A stretch of DNA of 64,000 bases from Propionibacteriales bacterium (GCA_026392455.1 JAPLCB010000006.1:1-64000), one strand, 5' to 3'. Positions 50,907 through 59,954 are shown, counted from the stretch's first letter. Translations and numbers: made by a program. Notes: generated from the sequence alone by a model not told the origin.

Positions 50907-51701
50907 TCACAGCACCGTCAGGGGGTCACCGACGGTGATCACGCCGGTCCCGAGCGGAACCAGCGCGATCGCGAACCAGGTCGCCTGCTCGGACAGCCGG
51001 TGCCGGGCCAGTGTCCGGATCGGTTCCTTGGTCGAGGTCAGGTCGACGGGATCGATCGTCGTCATCACGCAGCGGTCGACCCGCCTCGGGGCGCGGAAGG
51101 TGACCTCGCCGATCCGGAGCCCGGACCAGCCGTCCTCCTCGAACGGGACGTCGCCGTCGATCACGAGGTTGGGCCGGAACCGGTCCATCGGCACGGCGGC
51201 GACCGGGGTCTCGCCCCGCTCCAGCGCGCCGTGGGTGATCCAGTCGTTCAGCTGCCGCAGCGAGGCGGACGAGGCCAGTGTCACCGGCCCGCTGTCGGGG
51301 TACGGCGTCTGGTCCTCGCACCAGACCAGGCGCAGACCGGTCCGACCGGTGGCCCGGCCCAGCCAGTCGTGGGTCTCGTCGTCGGCCGGGCGGCCGGTCA
51401 GGTCGTGGCCGTGCATCCGGACCGGGACCCGTTCGCCGGTCGGGGCGCTGACGTCGAGGACGTCCAGCCCGGGGGCTCGCAGTCGCAGGCCGGCCAAGCC
51501 GGCCTCGGTCTCCGGGGTGTCGGCGACCACGTGGAACAGGCCGCGCAGCTCGCGGGCACTGACCAGGTTCCCGGCAGCGTCGACCACCATCCAGCGACGG
51601 TCCCCGGCCAGGCCGTCGGGCCGCACCACCGCCGAGCCGACCGGGCGGATCGCGGTGCTCTTGACCGGGTGCAGGGCGATCCCGGTCAGGGTCAGGCTCA
51701 C
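50907..51701 (-). CDS. MOSC domain protein
   Basis: 264 residues from GTG 51701, which overlaps the aminotransferase stop (GTGA). GIALHPVKSTAIRPVGSAVVRPDGLAGDRRWM is the MOSC N-terminal beta-barrel, and the C-terminal MOSC domain contains MDRFRPNLVIDG and DRCVMTTIDPVD. Such proteins bind sulfurated molybdenum cofactor (mARC/YcbX-like). No reductase partner is adjacent; a molybdoenzyme gene lies far away at 5.8-8 kb. Confidence 0.88.
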   Translation of the reverse strand: MSLTLTGIALHPVKSTAIRPVGSAVVRPDGLAGDRRWMVVDAAGNLVSARELRGLFHVVADTPETEAGLAGLRLRAPGLDVLDVSAPTGERVPVRMHGHDLTGRPADDETHDWLGRATGRTGLRLVWCEDQTPYPDSGPVTLASSASLRQLNDWITHGALERGETPVAAVPMDRFRPNLVIDGDVPFEEDGWSGLRIGEVTFRAPRRVDRCVMTTIDPVDLTSTKEPIRTLARHRLSEQATWFAIALVPLGTGVITVGDPLTVL

Positions 51702-52906
51702 CCGAGCCAGTCCGAGAGTCGATCGAGACCGCGCTCGATCTCCGGTGCGCTGCCGGCGAACGAGAACCGGACGTACCGGTGGCCGTGGACGGTGTCGAAG
51801 TCGATCCCGGGAGCGACCGCGACGCCGGTGCCGGCCAGGAGCTGCTGGCACCAGGCATGGCTGTCGTCGGTGAGGTGCCCGATGTCGGCGTACGCGTAGA
51901 AGGCGCCGTCCGCGGGGGCGAGCCGGTCGATGCCGAGTCGCGCAAGCCCCTCGAGCAGCAGGGACCGGTTGCCGGCGTACCGGACGATGTGCCCTTCGAG
52001 CTCGCGGTACGCGTCGTCGGTGAACGCAGCCACGGCGGCGTGCTGGGAGAGCACCGGGGGACAGATGGTGAAGTTCCCGGTCAGGACGTCGACCGGGCGG
52101 CGCAGGTCCTCGGGGACGAGCATCCAGCCCAGTCGCCACCCGGTCATCGAGAAGTACTTGGAGAACGAGCCGAAGATGATGCCGGTGCGCGAGGTCTGCC
52201 ACGCCGAGGAGGTGTGGCTTCCAGGCAGGCCGTGCCGGCCGTCCTCGACCGGCACGGGGTAGGTGATGCCGTGGTAGATCTCGTCGGAGATCAACCGGAC
52301 CCGGTGGTCCTCGCACCAGCGTGCGATCGCCGCCAGCTCGTCGGCCGCGATCATCGTGCCGGTGGGGTTCGCCGGCGAGGCGATCACCACCCCGGCGATC
52401 GGTCCGGGGACCGCCGCGATGGCGTCGACGGTCGGCTGGAACCGGGTCTCCGGGCCGCAGTCGATCTCCACCACCTCGCACCCGAGCGCGGTCAGCACGT
52501 TGCGGTAGCAGGGGTAGCCCGGCCGGGCCATCACCACCCGGTCGCCGGGCTCGAACGCCGCCAGGAAGGCCAGCAGGAAGCCGCCCGAGGAGCCGGTGGT
52601 AACGACCACGTCGTCCGCGGTGACATCGATCCCGGAGGTGCGCCGGTGGTGGTCGGCGATCGCGGTACGCAGCTCCGGGATCCCAGTCGCGACGCTGTAG
52701 CCGAGCAGGTCCTCGTCGAGCAGCCGCTTGGCCTCCTCGCGCACCGCGCGCGGGGCCCCGGTCGACGGCTGACCGGCGACGAAGTTGACCAGGTCGCCGT
52801 GGCTGGCCGCGCGGCGCTGCGCCGCCGCCAGCAGGTCCATGACGTGGAACGGCGGGACGTTCGCCCGGCTCGCCACCTGCCACTGCTGTGCCGCTCGGTC
52901 TGTCAC
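51698..52906 (-). CDS. Class I/II PLP-dependent aminotransferase
   Basis: 402 residues. PLP Lys250 in SFSKYFSMTGWRLGW; SPANPTGTMI (Asn) and SDEIYHGITY (Asp208, Tyr211) complete the fold-type I site. It may transaminate an aliphatic or aromatic amino acid; the exact substrate cannot be told. Its stop overlaps the GTG of the MOSC gene, giving a two-gene operon, but no functional link is evident. Confidence 0.9.
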   Translation of the reverse strand: MTDRAAQQWQVASRANVPPFHVMDLLAAAQRRAASHGDLVNFVAGQPSTGAPRAVREEAKRLLDEDLLGYSVATGIPELRTAIADHHRRTSGIDVTADDVVVTTGSSGGFLLAFLAAFEPGDRVVMARPGYPCYRNVLTALGCEVVEIDCGPETRFQPTVDAIAAVPGPIAGVVIASPANPTGTMIAADELAAIARWCEDHRVRLISDEIYHGITYPVPVEDGRHGLPGSHTSSAWQTSRTGIIFGSFSKYFSMTGWRLGWMLVPEDLRRPVDVLTGNFTICPPVLSQHAAVAAFTDDAYRELEGHIVRYAGNRSLLLEGLARLGIDRLAPADGAFYAYADIGHLTDDSHAWCQQLLAGTGVAVAPGIDFDTVHGHRYVRFSFAGSAPEIERGLDRLSDWLG

Positions 52907-52992
52907 CGGCTCAGGCTAGACGGTCAGGACGGTCCGCGCCGAGGCCGGCGCTCGTGAGCACCGGGGTCATACCAGCGCCGGCAGGGACGCGA

Positions 52993-53021
52993 TTGATTCA
53001 GCCGGCCGGGATTGGTATAGC
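52993..53021 (+). promoter_or_regulatory. Probable promoter of the secreted-protein gene at 53123
   Basis: TTGATT (52993-52998) and TATAGC (53016-53021) at the ideal 17-base spacing, leaving a leader of about 95 bases before the ATG, which has AGGGAG upstream. Confidence 0.55.
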
Positions 53022-53122
53022 CCGACCGCCCCAGCACCGCCCCAGAACGTTTGAGAAGGACCAGACCTGCCTAACCCAGGGTGTGCGGTCAGCGTGGCCG
53101 CAGCACAACCCAGGGAGATCCC

Positions 53123-53683
53123 ATGTTCAAACGTCTCACCGCACTGCTCGCCGGGGCGGCGCTCGTCGCGATCGCCTCCGTCTCGCTCGGTACGTCGGCC
53201 CAGGCTGCGCCGAGCCCCAAGTCCAACCCGTTGCTGTGCTTCGACGGGGCGTCCGAGGGGTCCGGGAACGGCACCTGCGTCCGCCAGGGCAGCTCCTTCA
53301 CCCTGACCAACCCCGAGCCTGGTGACTACTCCGGCGTCTACGTCGAGAACCAGAGCCTGGGCGGGCTGCCGGTACGCAGCCTGGTCCTGTCCTACACGTA
53401 CGCCGGAACGGTCGGCGGCGGCTCGCCCCGGATCTCGGTGCCGCTGGCCGGCGGCGGCTACGCCTACGTCGACGCTGCCTGTGACGCCAACCTCGACGGC
53501 GTGGTGAACCTGGCGGAGCCGGGCTGCATCATCTCCGACAGCAACGGCTTCTACGGCCTGGCGGCCGACTACACCGGCGTCACCGGAACCAGCTACGCCT
53601 TCATCGTGGCCGACCAGCCGGGCACCGTGGTGGTCAGCGAGATCAAGCTGGGTCGCACCCCTCCGGGAAAGAACAAGGGCTGA
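53123..53683 (+). CDS. Secreted hypothetical protein
   Basis: 186 residues. MFKRLTALLAGAALVAIASVSLGTSAQAA is a clear signal peptide. The mature part has a Cys pair (LLCFDG and GTCVRQ), an Ig-like LVLSYTYAGTVGGGSPRISVPLAGGGYAYVDAACD stretch and DANLDGVVNLAEPGC, an EF-hand-like or dockerin-like loop with a second Cys pair. It is small, exported, beta-rich, of unknown role. AGGGAG lies well placed upstream of the ATG. Confidence 0.68.
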   Translation: MFKRLTALLAGAALVAIASVSLGTSAQAAPSPKSNPLLCFDGASEGSGNGTCVRQGSSFTLTNPEPGDYSGVYVENQSLGGLPVRSLVLSYTYAGTVGGGSPRISVPLAGGGYAYVDAACDANLDGVVNLAEPGCIISDSNGFYGLAADYTGVTGTSYAFIVADQPGTVVVSEIKLGRTPPGKNKG

Positions 53684-53695
53684 CAAGCGCCTTGC

Positions 53696-53731
53696 GCGGC
53701 CGGGAGGCGTGCTGCCACGTCTCCCGGCCGC
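53696..53731. terminator. Terminator between convergent genes
   Basis: GCGGCCGGGAG (53696-53706) pairs with CTCCCGGCCGC (53721-53731), perfect 11-bp stem. It serves the secreted-protein gene (+) and the Sco gene (-), whose stop codons flank it. No T run. Confidence 0.75.
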
Positions 53732-53740
53732 TGGCCGGCC

Positions 53741-54385
53741 TCAGCTGTTCGGGCCCCGCAGGCGCTCGGGCTTCTCGTCGATCAGGAACCGGAAGTCGTC
53801 GGCGAACTGCGCCGGTGAGGTCTCGGCCCCCCAGAAGATCGGGGCCTCGTGCTTCGCGTTGATCCCGAAGATCTGGGTGCCGTGGCTGTTCGGGTCGTAG
53901 CCGCCGCTGGGCAGCTGGTCGCCGGCGTCGACGAAGACGTGCAGCGGTTCGGCGACCTTCCCGACGGTCGCCAGGTCGCTGGTGAGGCCGAGGTAGGACG
54001 GGTTGAACCGGCCGAGGTAGTCCTTCAGCACCGCCGGGGTGTCCCGCTTCGGGTCGGTGGTGATGAAGACGAGCTCGATCTGGGCCTGCTGCTCGGGGGT
54101 CAGCCGGGTCAGGGCCGAGGCGATCGCGGAGAGCACTCCGGGACAGATGTCGGGGCACTGGGTGTAGCCGAAGAAGACCAGGGTCAGCGCCTTGGTGGTG
54201 TCCTTGCTCATCGACCACGGCCTGCCGTCGTCGGTGGTGAGCGCCACGTCGGAGACCCCGTACGGCGGGTCGACCACGGTGCCTGCGAGATCCACGGACC
54301 TCGGACTGCTGCCGCAGCCGGTGAGGACGAGCAGGGCGAGCAGCGCGCCAGCCATCGCGGTCGCGGTCAGTCTGAGCCGGTTCAT
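53741..54385 (-). CDS. SCO1/SenC family copper-binding lipoprotein
   Basis: 214 residues. Lipobox LVLTGC (Cys24) after the signal segment. The copper site is FFGYTQCPDICPG (Cys77, Cys81) and the partner His is in DPNSHGTQIF. Members insert copper into the CuA centre of cytochrome c oxidase or act as thiol redox proteins at the outer face of the membrane. Its ATG overlaps the stop of the TlpA-like gene, so the pair is one operon. Confidence 0.9.
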   Translation of the reverse strand: MNRLRLTATAMAGALLALLVLTGCGSSPRSVDLAGTVVDPPYGVSDVALTTDDGRPWSMSKDTTKALTLVFFGYTQCPDICPGVLSAIASALTRLTPEQQAQIELVFITTDPKRDTPAVLKDYLGRFNPSYLGLTSDLATVGKVAEPLHVFVDAGDQLPSGGYDPNSHGTQIFGINAKHEAPIFWGAETSPAQFADDFRFLIDEKPERLRGPNS

Positions 54386-54924
54386 CGCAGTTCCAGTGCT
54401 TTCAGGATGTCGTCGCGGGACTTGAACTCCCCGATGTGGACGGCGACCACCTGGCCGTCCCGGATCAGGACCGACGAGGGCACCGAGTTGAACGGCACCC
54501 GACCGTCGAGCTCCAGGGCCATCTTGGCGTCGCCGTCGAGCCAGTTGGGATAGGTCACCCCCGCCGTGCGGAGGGCTTCGAGGGCGTTGTCCTTGCTGCG
54601 CTCCCGGCTGAAGCCGATCACGTGCAGCCGCCCGCCCGCAGCCACCTCCTGCAGCAGCGGGAGCTCCTTCTTGCAGGGGGGGCACCAGGACGCCCAGATG
54701 TTCACCAGGACGGGCTTCCCGTCGGCGGCGGTGGCGCCGTCGATGACCGGCTCGGCGGTGGGCAGGTCGATCGCGACCGGGTCGACCCTCGACCAGCCCA
54801 GGGCTGCTCGCGACTGCGCCTGCCCCGGCGTGCCGTCGACGTAGGTCCCGCTGTCGCAGCCGGTGGTCGCGAAGCCGGCTGCGAGCACGAGGGCGGCAGC
54901 GAGCAGACGGACGGGGTGCGGCAC
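54382..54924 (-). CDS. TlpA/ResA-like thiol-disulfide lipoprotein
   Basis: 180 residues from GTG 54924. Lipobox FATTGC (Cys23). WASWCPPCKKE (Cys81, Cys84) is the thioredoxin-fold active site. It likely reduces disulfides of cytochrome c or the Sco protein encoded after it (four-base overlap). Together they are a copper/cytochrome-oxidase maturation pair at the outside of the membrane. Confidence 0.9.
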   Translation of the reverse strand: MPHPVRLLAAALVLAAGFATTGCDSGTYVDGTPGQAQSRAALGWSRVDPVAIDLPTAEPVIDGATAADGKPVLVNIWASWCPPCKKELPLLQEVAAGGRLHVIGFSRERSKDNALEALRTAGVTYPNWLDGDAKMALELDGRVPFNSVPSSVLIRDGQVVAVHIGEFKSRDDILKALELR

Positions 54925-54959
54925 CCCGAGATCGTAGCCGCGGGGCCCAGGAGGCCTGA

Positions 54960-56414
54960 TCAGTCGGTCAGGCCGGCCGCGTGCCGCCCGGCGCGACGAC
55001 CGAAGTAGGAGCCTTCGGCCAGCTGGGTGCCGGACGCGTAGCTGGCTCCCGTCTGGGCGATGTTCGCGGCACAGGCGCCCGCGGCGTACAGGCCGGTGAT
55101 GATGCTGCCGTCCTCGGTCTGGACCTGGCCGTCCTTGGTGCAGCGCATCCCGCCGAGGGTGAACCCGGCGTACAGGGCCTTGCCGAGGGTCAGGTCGTAG
55201 GCGCCCCACGGGCCGGTGTCCTGAGGAGCGATCCAGTCGGGGTGCTTGTGGAACTCCGGGTCGACGCCGTCGTGGGCGTGCTTGTTGTAGCTGCCCAGCG
55301 TCTCGACGAGGTTGCCGGCCGGGATGCCCAGGGCGGTCTCCATCTCCTCGACCGTCTCCCACCCGTCGATGAACGGGCAGAGCGGCATCGACGGGTGCTC
55401 GATGTGCACCGAGTCGACGATCAGGTACGCCTTCTGCTCGGGCTGGTGCATCACGTGGTAGCTCGTCCGGGAGTGGTAGCTGTCCTCGGCCACGAAGCGC
55501 TTGCCGTCCTTGTTGACCACGATGCCGGTGACCAGCTGGGACGGCGGGTAGAACGGCGCGGTGATGAACGGCTCGTCCATGAACTTCAGCTGGGCGCCGA
55601 CCGACCTGCCCAGGCGCAGGCCCAGCCCGTCGTCGTAGGTGTTGCCGAGCACGAACAGCTTCTCGCCCAGGGCAGGGGTGTTCTCGGCGACCATGTCGGG
55701 GTTCATCACGAAGCCGCCGGCGGCCACGATCACGGCCTTCGCGCGGATCGCGCCGGTCTCGGTGAACTTCTTCCAGGCCACGCCGATCACGGCGTCGTCC
55801 TGCACGACCAGGTTGGTGGCCCCGGTCTCGTAGCGGACCTCGACGCCGGCTTCGGTGAGCCGCTCGTTGAGCAGGTCCATCACCATCTGGGTGCCGCCGG
55901 TGTCGCCGGGGACCGGGACCTTGTGGCCGCGCGGTGCCGGGACCGCGGCGTCGCGGTACGGGTAGACCTTCTCGTTGCCGGTGAACATCAGGCCCTCGGT
56001 GTTGGGCTGGATCACGGCCTTGCCCGGGAAGTAGCTGCGCTCGAACTCGAACCCGAGTGCCTCCACCCAGTTGAAGTGCTCGACGGAGTCGTCGCAGAAG
56101 ACCCGGATCTTGTCCGGCTCCGGCTCCTCGCTGACCGCGACCAGGTACTTGTACATCTCGTCGGCGCTGTCCGCGTGCCCGGTCGCCTCCTGCACGGCGG
56201 TGCCGCCGCCGAGGTAGAAGTGGCCGCCGGACATCGCGCTGGTACCGCCGTACACGGCAGCCCTCTCCAGCAGGATCACCCGCGCCCCGGACCGGGCGGC
56301 CTCGAGGGCCGCGCAACCGCCGGCGATGCCGAAGCCGATCACGAGGACGTCGGTCTCCTCGGTGTCGTCGGCGAGGGTGGCAGCAGGCAGGACGGCAGGC
56401 AGTGCGGTGCTCAT
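54960..56414 (-). CDS. FAD-dependent fumarate reductase/3-ketosteroid dehydrogenase-like flavoprotein
   Basis: 484 residues. DVLVIGFGIAGGCAALEAARSGARVILLERAAVYGGTSAMSGG is the FAD-binding motif of the succinate dehydrogenase/fumarate reductase flavoprotein superfamily; ITGLYAAGACAANIAQTGASYASGTQL closes it. Members include 3-ketosteroid delta-1-dehydrogenases and related steroid/lipid oxidoreductases; substrate not proved. A KstR-like box upstream (56436-56449) supports steroid or lipid regulation. Confidence 0.87.
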   Translation of the reverse strand: MSTALPAVLPAATLADDTEETDVLVIGFGIAGGCAALEAARSGARVILLERAAVYGGTSAMSGGHFYLGGGTAVQEATGHADSADEMYKYLVAVSEEPEPDKIRVFCDDSVEHFNWVEALGFEFERSYFPGKAVIQPNTEGLMFTGNEKVYPYRDAAVPAPRGHKVPVPGDTGGTQMVMDLLNERLTEAGVEVRYETGATNLVVQDDAVIGVAWKKFTETGAIRAKAVIVAAGGFVMNPDMVAENTPALGEKLFVLGNTYDDGLGLRLGRSVGAQLKFMDEPFITAPFYPPSQLVTGIVVNKDGKRFVAEDSYHSRTSYHVMHQPEQKAYLIVDSVHIEHPSMPLCPFIDGWETVEEMETALGIPAGNLVETLGSYNKHAHDGVDPEFHKHPDWIAPQDTGPWGAYDLTLGKALYAGFTLGGMRCTKDGQVQTEDGSIITGLYAAGACAANIAQTGASYASGTQLAEGSYFGRRAGRHAAGLTD

Positions 56415-56434
56415 GGGGGAAGCCTAAGCGGAAA

Positions 56435-56450
56435 CTAGAACAAGTTCTAG
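56435..56450. promoter_or_regulatory. KstR-like operator (TAGAACAAGTTCTA)
   Basis: CTAGAAC and GTTCTAG flank AA in a 16-bp dyad, 22-36 bases upstream of the flavoprotein start. This matches the TnnAACnnGTTnnA consensus that KstR uses in mycobacterial cholesterol catabolism. A KstR is not encoded in this window. Confidence 0.75.
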
Positions 56451-56527
56451 GGCGTCTCGCGCACGATCGGTGCCTCACGGACCGATAGACTGCTGTTCAC
56501 AGCCCCCATCGCCGAGGTGCCGTTCTC

Positions 56528-58021
56528 GTGACACTCGACGTCCACACCCTCAACCAGGGTCTCCTGGCGGGCACGGGTGTGCTGCTGGTGGCGATCCTGG
56601 CCGTGCGGGCATCGACCGGAGCCGGACTTCCGAGTCTGCTGCTGTACCTGCTGATCGGCGTCGGCATCGGCGAGTCCGGGCTCGGGGTGGCGTTCTCCGA
56701 CGCCGAGCTCGCGAACGCACTGGGCTTCGCGGCCCTGGTGGTGATCCTCGCCGAGGGTGGGCTGACGACGAAGTGGCCCGAGATCCGGCCGGTGCTCCGG
56801 ATCGGCACCTCCCTGGCCACGTTCGGAGTGGTCATCTCGGTCGGGATGATGGCGCTGTTCGCCCACGTCGCCCTCGGGCTGAGCTGGGAGCTCGCGATCC
56901 TCCTCGGCGCGGTGACCTCGCCGACCGATGCTGCCGCGGTCTTCTCGGTACTGCGACGGGTGCCCCTGCCGCGCCGGTTGAACTCGATCCTGGAGGCGGA
57001 GTCCGGGCTCAACGACGCTCCCATCGTGGTGCTGGTGACGCTGGTCAGCGTCGGTAGCAGCCACGGCCTGGCGTACTCGGCCGGAATGGTGGTCTTCGAG
57101 CTGGCGGTGGGTGTGCTCGGCGGCCTGGCGATCGGGTTCGGGGGCGCCTGGTTGATGCGGCGTGCGGCGCTCCCGTCCTCCGGCCTCTATCCGCTCGCCG
57201 TCCTGTCGATCACGGTTTTCGCCTACGCCTCGGTGGCGAGCATCCACGGCTCCGGCTTCGCGGCGGTCTACGTAGCCGCGCTGGTCCTGGGGAACTCCGA
57301 GCTTCCGCACCGGGCTGCCACCCGCTCGTTCGCCGAAGGGATGGCCTGGCTGGCCCAGATCGGGCTCTTCGTGATGCTCGGGTTGCTGCTGTCGCCCGGC
57401 CGGCTGTCGTGGGAGGTCGTCGGACTGGCCGTTGCGGCCGGGTTCTTCCTGACGTTCGTGGCCCGCCCGCTCTCGGTACTCCTCGCTGCCGCAGCCCAAC
57501 CGATGGCGTGGCGGGAGCTGACCTTCATCTCCTGGGCCGGCTTGCGCGGGGCCGTTCCCATCGTCTTCGCGACGATCCCGCTGTCCGAGAACGTCACCGA
57601 CGCCGACCGCCTCTTCGACATCGTCTTCGTGCTCGTGGTGATCTACACCTTGATCACGGCCCCGACGTTGCCGTTGGTGGCCCGGGTGCTCAAGGTGGCC
57701 CGACGCAGCGAGCCCCGTGACCTCGACGTCGAAGCGGCGCCGCTGGAGCGGATCGCGGCCGATCTGCTGATGGTCACGATCTCGCCGAAGTCGTTGATGC
57801 ACGGCGTCGAGGTGGCCGAGCTGCGGCTGCCCAAGGGGTCCTCGGTCTCGTTGGTCGTCCGCGACGGGACGACCCTCGTTCCGTCGGACCGGACCGTGCT
57901 GCGCCGCGGCGACGAGCTGCTGGTCGTCACGACGCGCAAGTCCCGGGAGGCCACCGAGAACCGGTTGCGGGCGGTGTCGCTCGGCGGTCGCCTGGCCCAG
58001 TGGCACCGCCACGTCGAATAG
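56528..58021 (+). CDS. Potassium/proton (CPA1/NhaP2-type) antiporter with RCK-C domain
   Basis: 497 residues, about twelve membrane spans. SPTDAAAVFSVLRRVPLP and LESGLNDAPIVVL-like EAESGLNDAPIVVLVTL carry the conserved charged residues of monovalent cation/H+ antiporters. The C-terminal HGVEVAELRLPKGSSVSLVVRDGTTLVPSDRTVLRRGDELLVV is an RCK_C (TrkA-C) regulatory domain. GAGGTG precedes the GTG. Exports potassium or sodium in exchange for protons. Its TAG stop begins the repeat block downstream. Confidence 0.88.
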   Translation: MTLDVHTLNQGLLAGTGVLLVAILAVRASTGAGLPSLLLYLLIGVGIGESGLGVAFSDAELANALGFAALVVILAEGGLTTKWPEIRPVLRIGTSLATFGVVISVGMMALFAHVALGLSWELAILLGAVTSPTDAAAVFSVLRRVPLPRRLNSILEAESGLNDAPIVVLVTLVSVGSSHGLAYSAGMVVFELAVGVLGGLAIGFGGAWLMRRAALPSSGLYPLAVLSITVFAYASVASIHGSGFAAVYVAALVLGNSELPHRAATRSFAEGMAWLAQIGLFVMLGLLLSPGRLSWEVVGLAVAAGFFLTFVARPLSVLLAAAAQPMAWRELTFISWAGLRGAVPIVFATIPLSENVTDADRLFDIVFVLVVIYTLITAPTLPLVARVLKVARRSEPRDLDVEAAPLERIAADLLMVTISPKSLMHGVEVAELRLPKGSSVSLVVRDGTTLVPSDRTVLRRGDELLVVTTRKSREATENRLRAVSLGGRLAQWHRHVE

Positions 58022-58105
58022 GGCCTGCCGCGCGCTCCATAAGGGCCCTACGCGGCGAAAGCCCCATCAGAAGGCCCTACTCAAGCGTGCGGCGGGCCCC
58101 TTTCG
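58019..58105. repeat. Intergenic repeat of AGGGCC-type words, second copy
   Basis: Starts with the antiporter stop codon (TAG in TAGGGCCTGCC). It contains AGGGCCCTACGCG, the 13-mer AGGCCCTACTCAA (58072-58084, identical to 45161-45173) and GCGGCGGGCCCCTTT. GGGCCTGCCGC and GCGGCGGGCCC can pair. Fills the gap between convergent genes. Confidence 0.75.
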
Positions 58106-58110
58106 ACGGA

Positions 58111-59106
58111 TCAGGCGAACGCGTCGAGGCCGGTCTGCTCGGCCGACCAGAGCCAGAGCCGGGCGGCGTCGGCCGGGTCCTTCGCGTGCGGGAAGACGCC
58201 CAACGCCTGCCCGGTCACCCGGTCGTCCGGGTCGGCCACCGGCGCCACGTCGCAGTCCTCCAGGTACAGCCCGCCCAGCCCGTCCAGCATCGGCGAGGTG
58301 GCGCCCCAGGCCGCCGTCGCAGCGCCCGCTTCAGGGGACTTGAACTCCGGCATCAACGGCTTCCCGTCGCTGCCGTAGGTGAGCAGGTCCTCCATGTCGG
58401 CTGCCTTCAGGTGCCGGCCCAGCGGCGTCAGGATCGCGCCCGGGTGCAGCGCGAAGGCCCGGACGCCGTGGGTAGCCCCGAGCCGGTCCAGCTCGACGGC
58501 GAACAGCACGTTGGCGGTCTTCGACTGCCCGTACGCCTGCCACTTGTCGTAGCCCCCGGTGAACGCCAGGTCGTCCCAGCGGATGCCGGAGAACTGGTGC
58601 CCGCCCGAGGACACGCTGATCACCCGGGCGCCGCGTCCGGAGAGATCCGCGGCGAGCAGCGGCCAGAGCCGGTTGACCAGCGCGTAGTGGCCCAGGTGGT
58701 TGGTGGCGAGCTGGAGCTCCCAGCCCGGCCCGACGTGCTCCTCGGGAGTCGCCATCACGCCGGCGCTGTTGATCACCAGGTCCAGGGGGCGGCCGTCGGC
58801 GAGCACGGCCTCGGCGTACGCCGCGACGCTGGCCTGGTCGGAGAGATCCAGGGCGCCGGTCGTCACCCGACTGCACTGCTCCCCCACGGTGGCCGCCAGT
58901 GCCTCGGCCGCCACCGCCGGACGCCGTGCCGGCACCAGCACCTCATCGATCCCGGCCGCGACGAGGGCGCGCACCATCTCGATCCCGATCCCGGAGTAGC
59001 CGCCGGTGACCAGGGCGCGCTTGCCGGACAGATCGATCCCGGCGAGCACCTCGGTCGCGGTGGTGTGCAGCCCGAAGCCCGAGCCGAGCGGCCTCTGCTC
59101 GGACAT
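58111..59106 (-). CDS. Short-chain dehydrogenase/reductase (WW-domain-oxidoreductase-like)
   Basis: 331 residues. NAD(P)-binding TGGYSGIG (34-41), NSAGVM, catalytic Ser in ISVSSGGHQFSG and AYGQSK (Tyr, Lys). The ATG overlaps the stop of the upstream SDR gene (TGATG). Oxidises or reduces an alcohol/ketone; substrate unknown. Distal gene of a three-gene operon with the SDR and DUF1214 genes. Confidence 0.87.
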   Translation of the reverse strand: MSEQRPLGSGFGLHTTATEVLAGIDLSGKRALVTGGYSGIGIEMVRALVAAGIDEVLVPARRPAVAAEALAATVGEQCSRVTTGALDLSDQASVAAYAEAVLADGRPLDLVINSAGVMATPEEHVGPGWELQLATNHLGHYALVNRLWPLLAADLSGRGARVISVSSGGHQFSGIRWDDLAFTGGYDKWQAYGQSKTANVLFAVELDRLGATHGVRAFALHPGAILTPLGRHLKAADMEDLLTYGSDGKPLMPEFKSPEAGAATAAWGATSPMLDGLGGLYLEDCDVAPVADPDDRVTGQALGVFPHAKDPADAARLWLWSAEQTGLDAFA

Positions 59107-59954
59107 CACGTGCCGGCCGGGAAGTTGACGTCCTTGGTGACGGCTTCCCACTCGTCGATCGAGGCGGTCAGCTGCGCGATCTTCTCCCGGACGGCCTTGA
59201 GCACGTCGTGCCCGAGCAGCAGCCGCAGCGGCGGAGCCTCCAGGGTGGTCAGCATCAGGACCGCGTCGGCGACCTTGCGCGGATCGCCGGGCAGATGGTC
59301 GGCGAACTGCTTGATCAGGTCCTTGCGGACGGCGACGTCGTCGGCGTACGCGTCGATCGGGGCGCTGGACTCGTGCATCGACCGGCTCGCCCAGTCGGTG
59401 CGGAAGCCGCCCGGTTCGACAGCGCTGACCTTGATGCCGAACGCGCCGACCTCCTTGGACAGGGCTTCGGTGAGGCCCTCCAGGGCGAACTTGGTCGAGG
59501 AGTAGAACGCGTTGGGCGGGTTCGCGACCAGCCCCGTCATCGAGGAGATGTTGATGATGTGCCCGCTGCCCTGGGCCCGCATCCCGGGCAGGACGGCTTG
59601 GATCGCGTCGACCACCCCGAAGTAGTTGGTGTCGAAGAGCGCCCGGATCTCGGCGTCCTCACCCTCCTCGACGGCGGACAGGTAGCCGTAGCCGGCGTTG
59701 TTCACCAGGACGTCGATGCCGCCGAACGACTCGGTGGTGGCGGCGACCACGGAGCGGATCTGCTCCCGGTCGGTGACGTCCAGGGCCAGGGCCAGGGCAC
59801 CCGGACCGAAGTCGTCGACGAAGTCCTGCACCGTCTCGACCTTGCGGGCCGTGACGGCGACCTGGTGCCCTGCCTCCAGAGCCACCCGGGCGATCTCCCG
59901 CCCGATCCCGGTCGAGCAGCCGGTGATCAGCCAACGCTTCTGCTCGTTGCTCAT
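59106..59954 (-). CDS. Short-chain dehydrogenase/reductase
   Basis: 282 residues. TGCSTGIG (10-17), NNAGYG, NISSMTG and AFYSSTK. Classical SDR, likely an alcohol or 3-hydroxyacyl reductase. Overlaps the DUF1214 gene (start ATG 59954 inside the upstream stop region) and the next SDR gene. Confidence 0.9.
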   Translation of the reverse strand: MSNEQKRWLITGCSTGIGREIARVALEAGHQVAVTARKVETVQDFVDDFGPGALALALDVTDREQIRSVVAATTESFGGIDVLVNNAGYGYLSAVEEGEDAEIRALFDTNYFGVVDAIQAVLPGMRAQGSGHIINISSMTGLVANPPNAFYSSTKFALEGLTEALSKEVGAFGIKVSAVEPGGFRTDWASRSMHESSAPIDAYADDVAVRKDLIKQFADHLPGDPRKVADAVLMLTTLEAPPLRLLLGHDVLKAVREKIAQLTASIDEWEAVTKDVNFPAGT

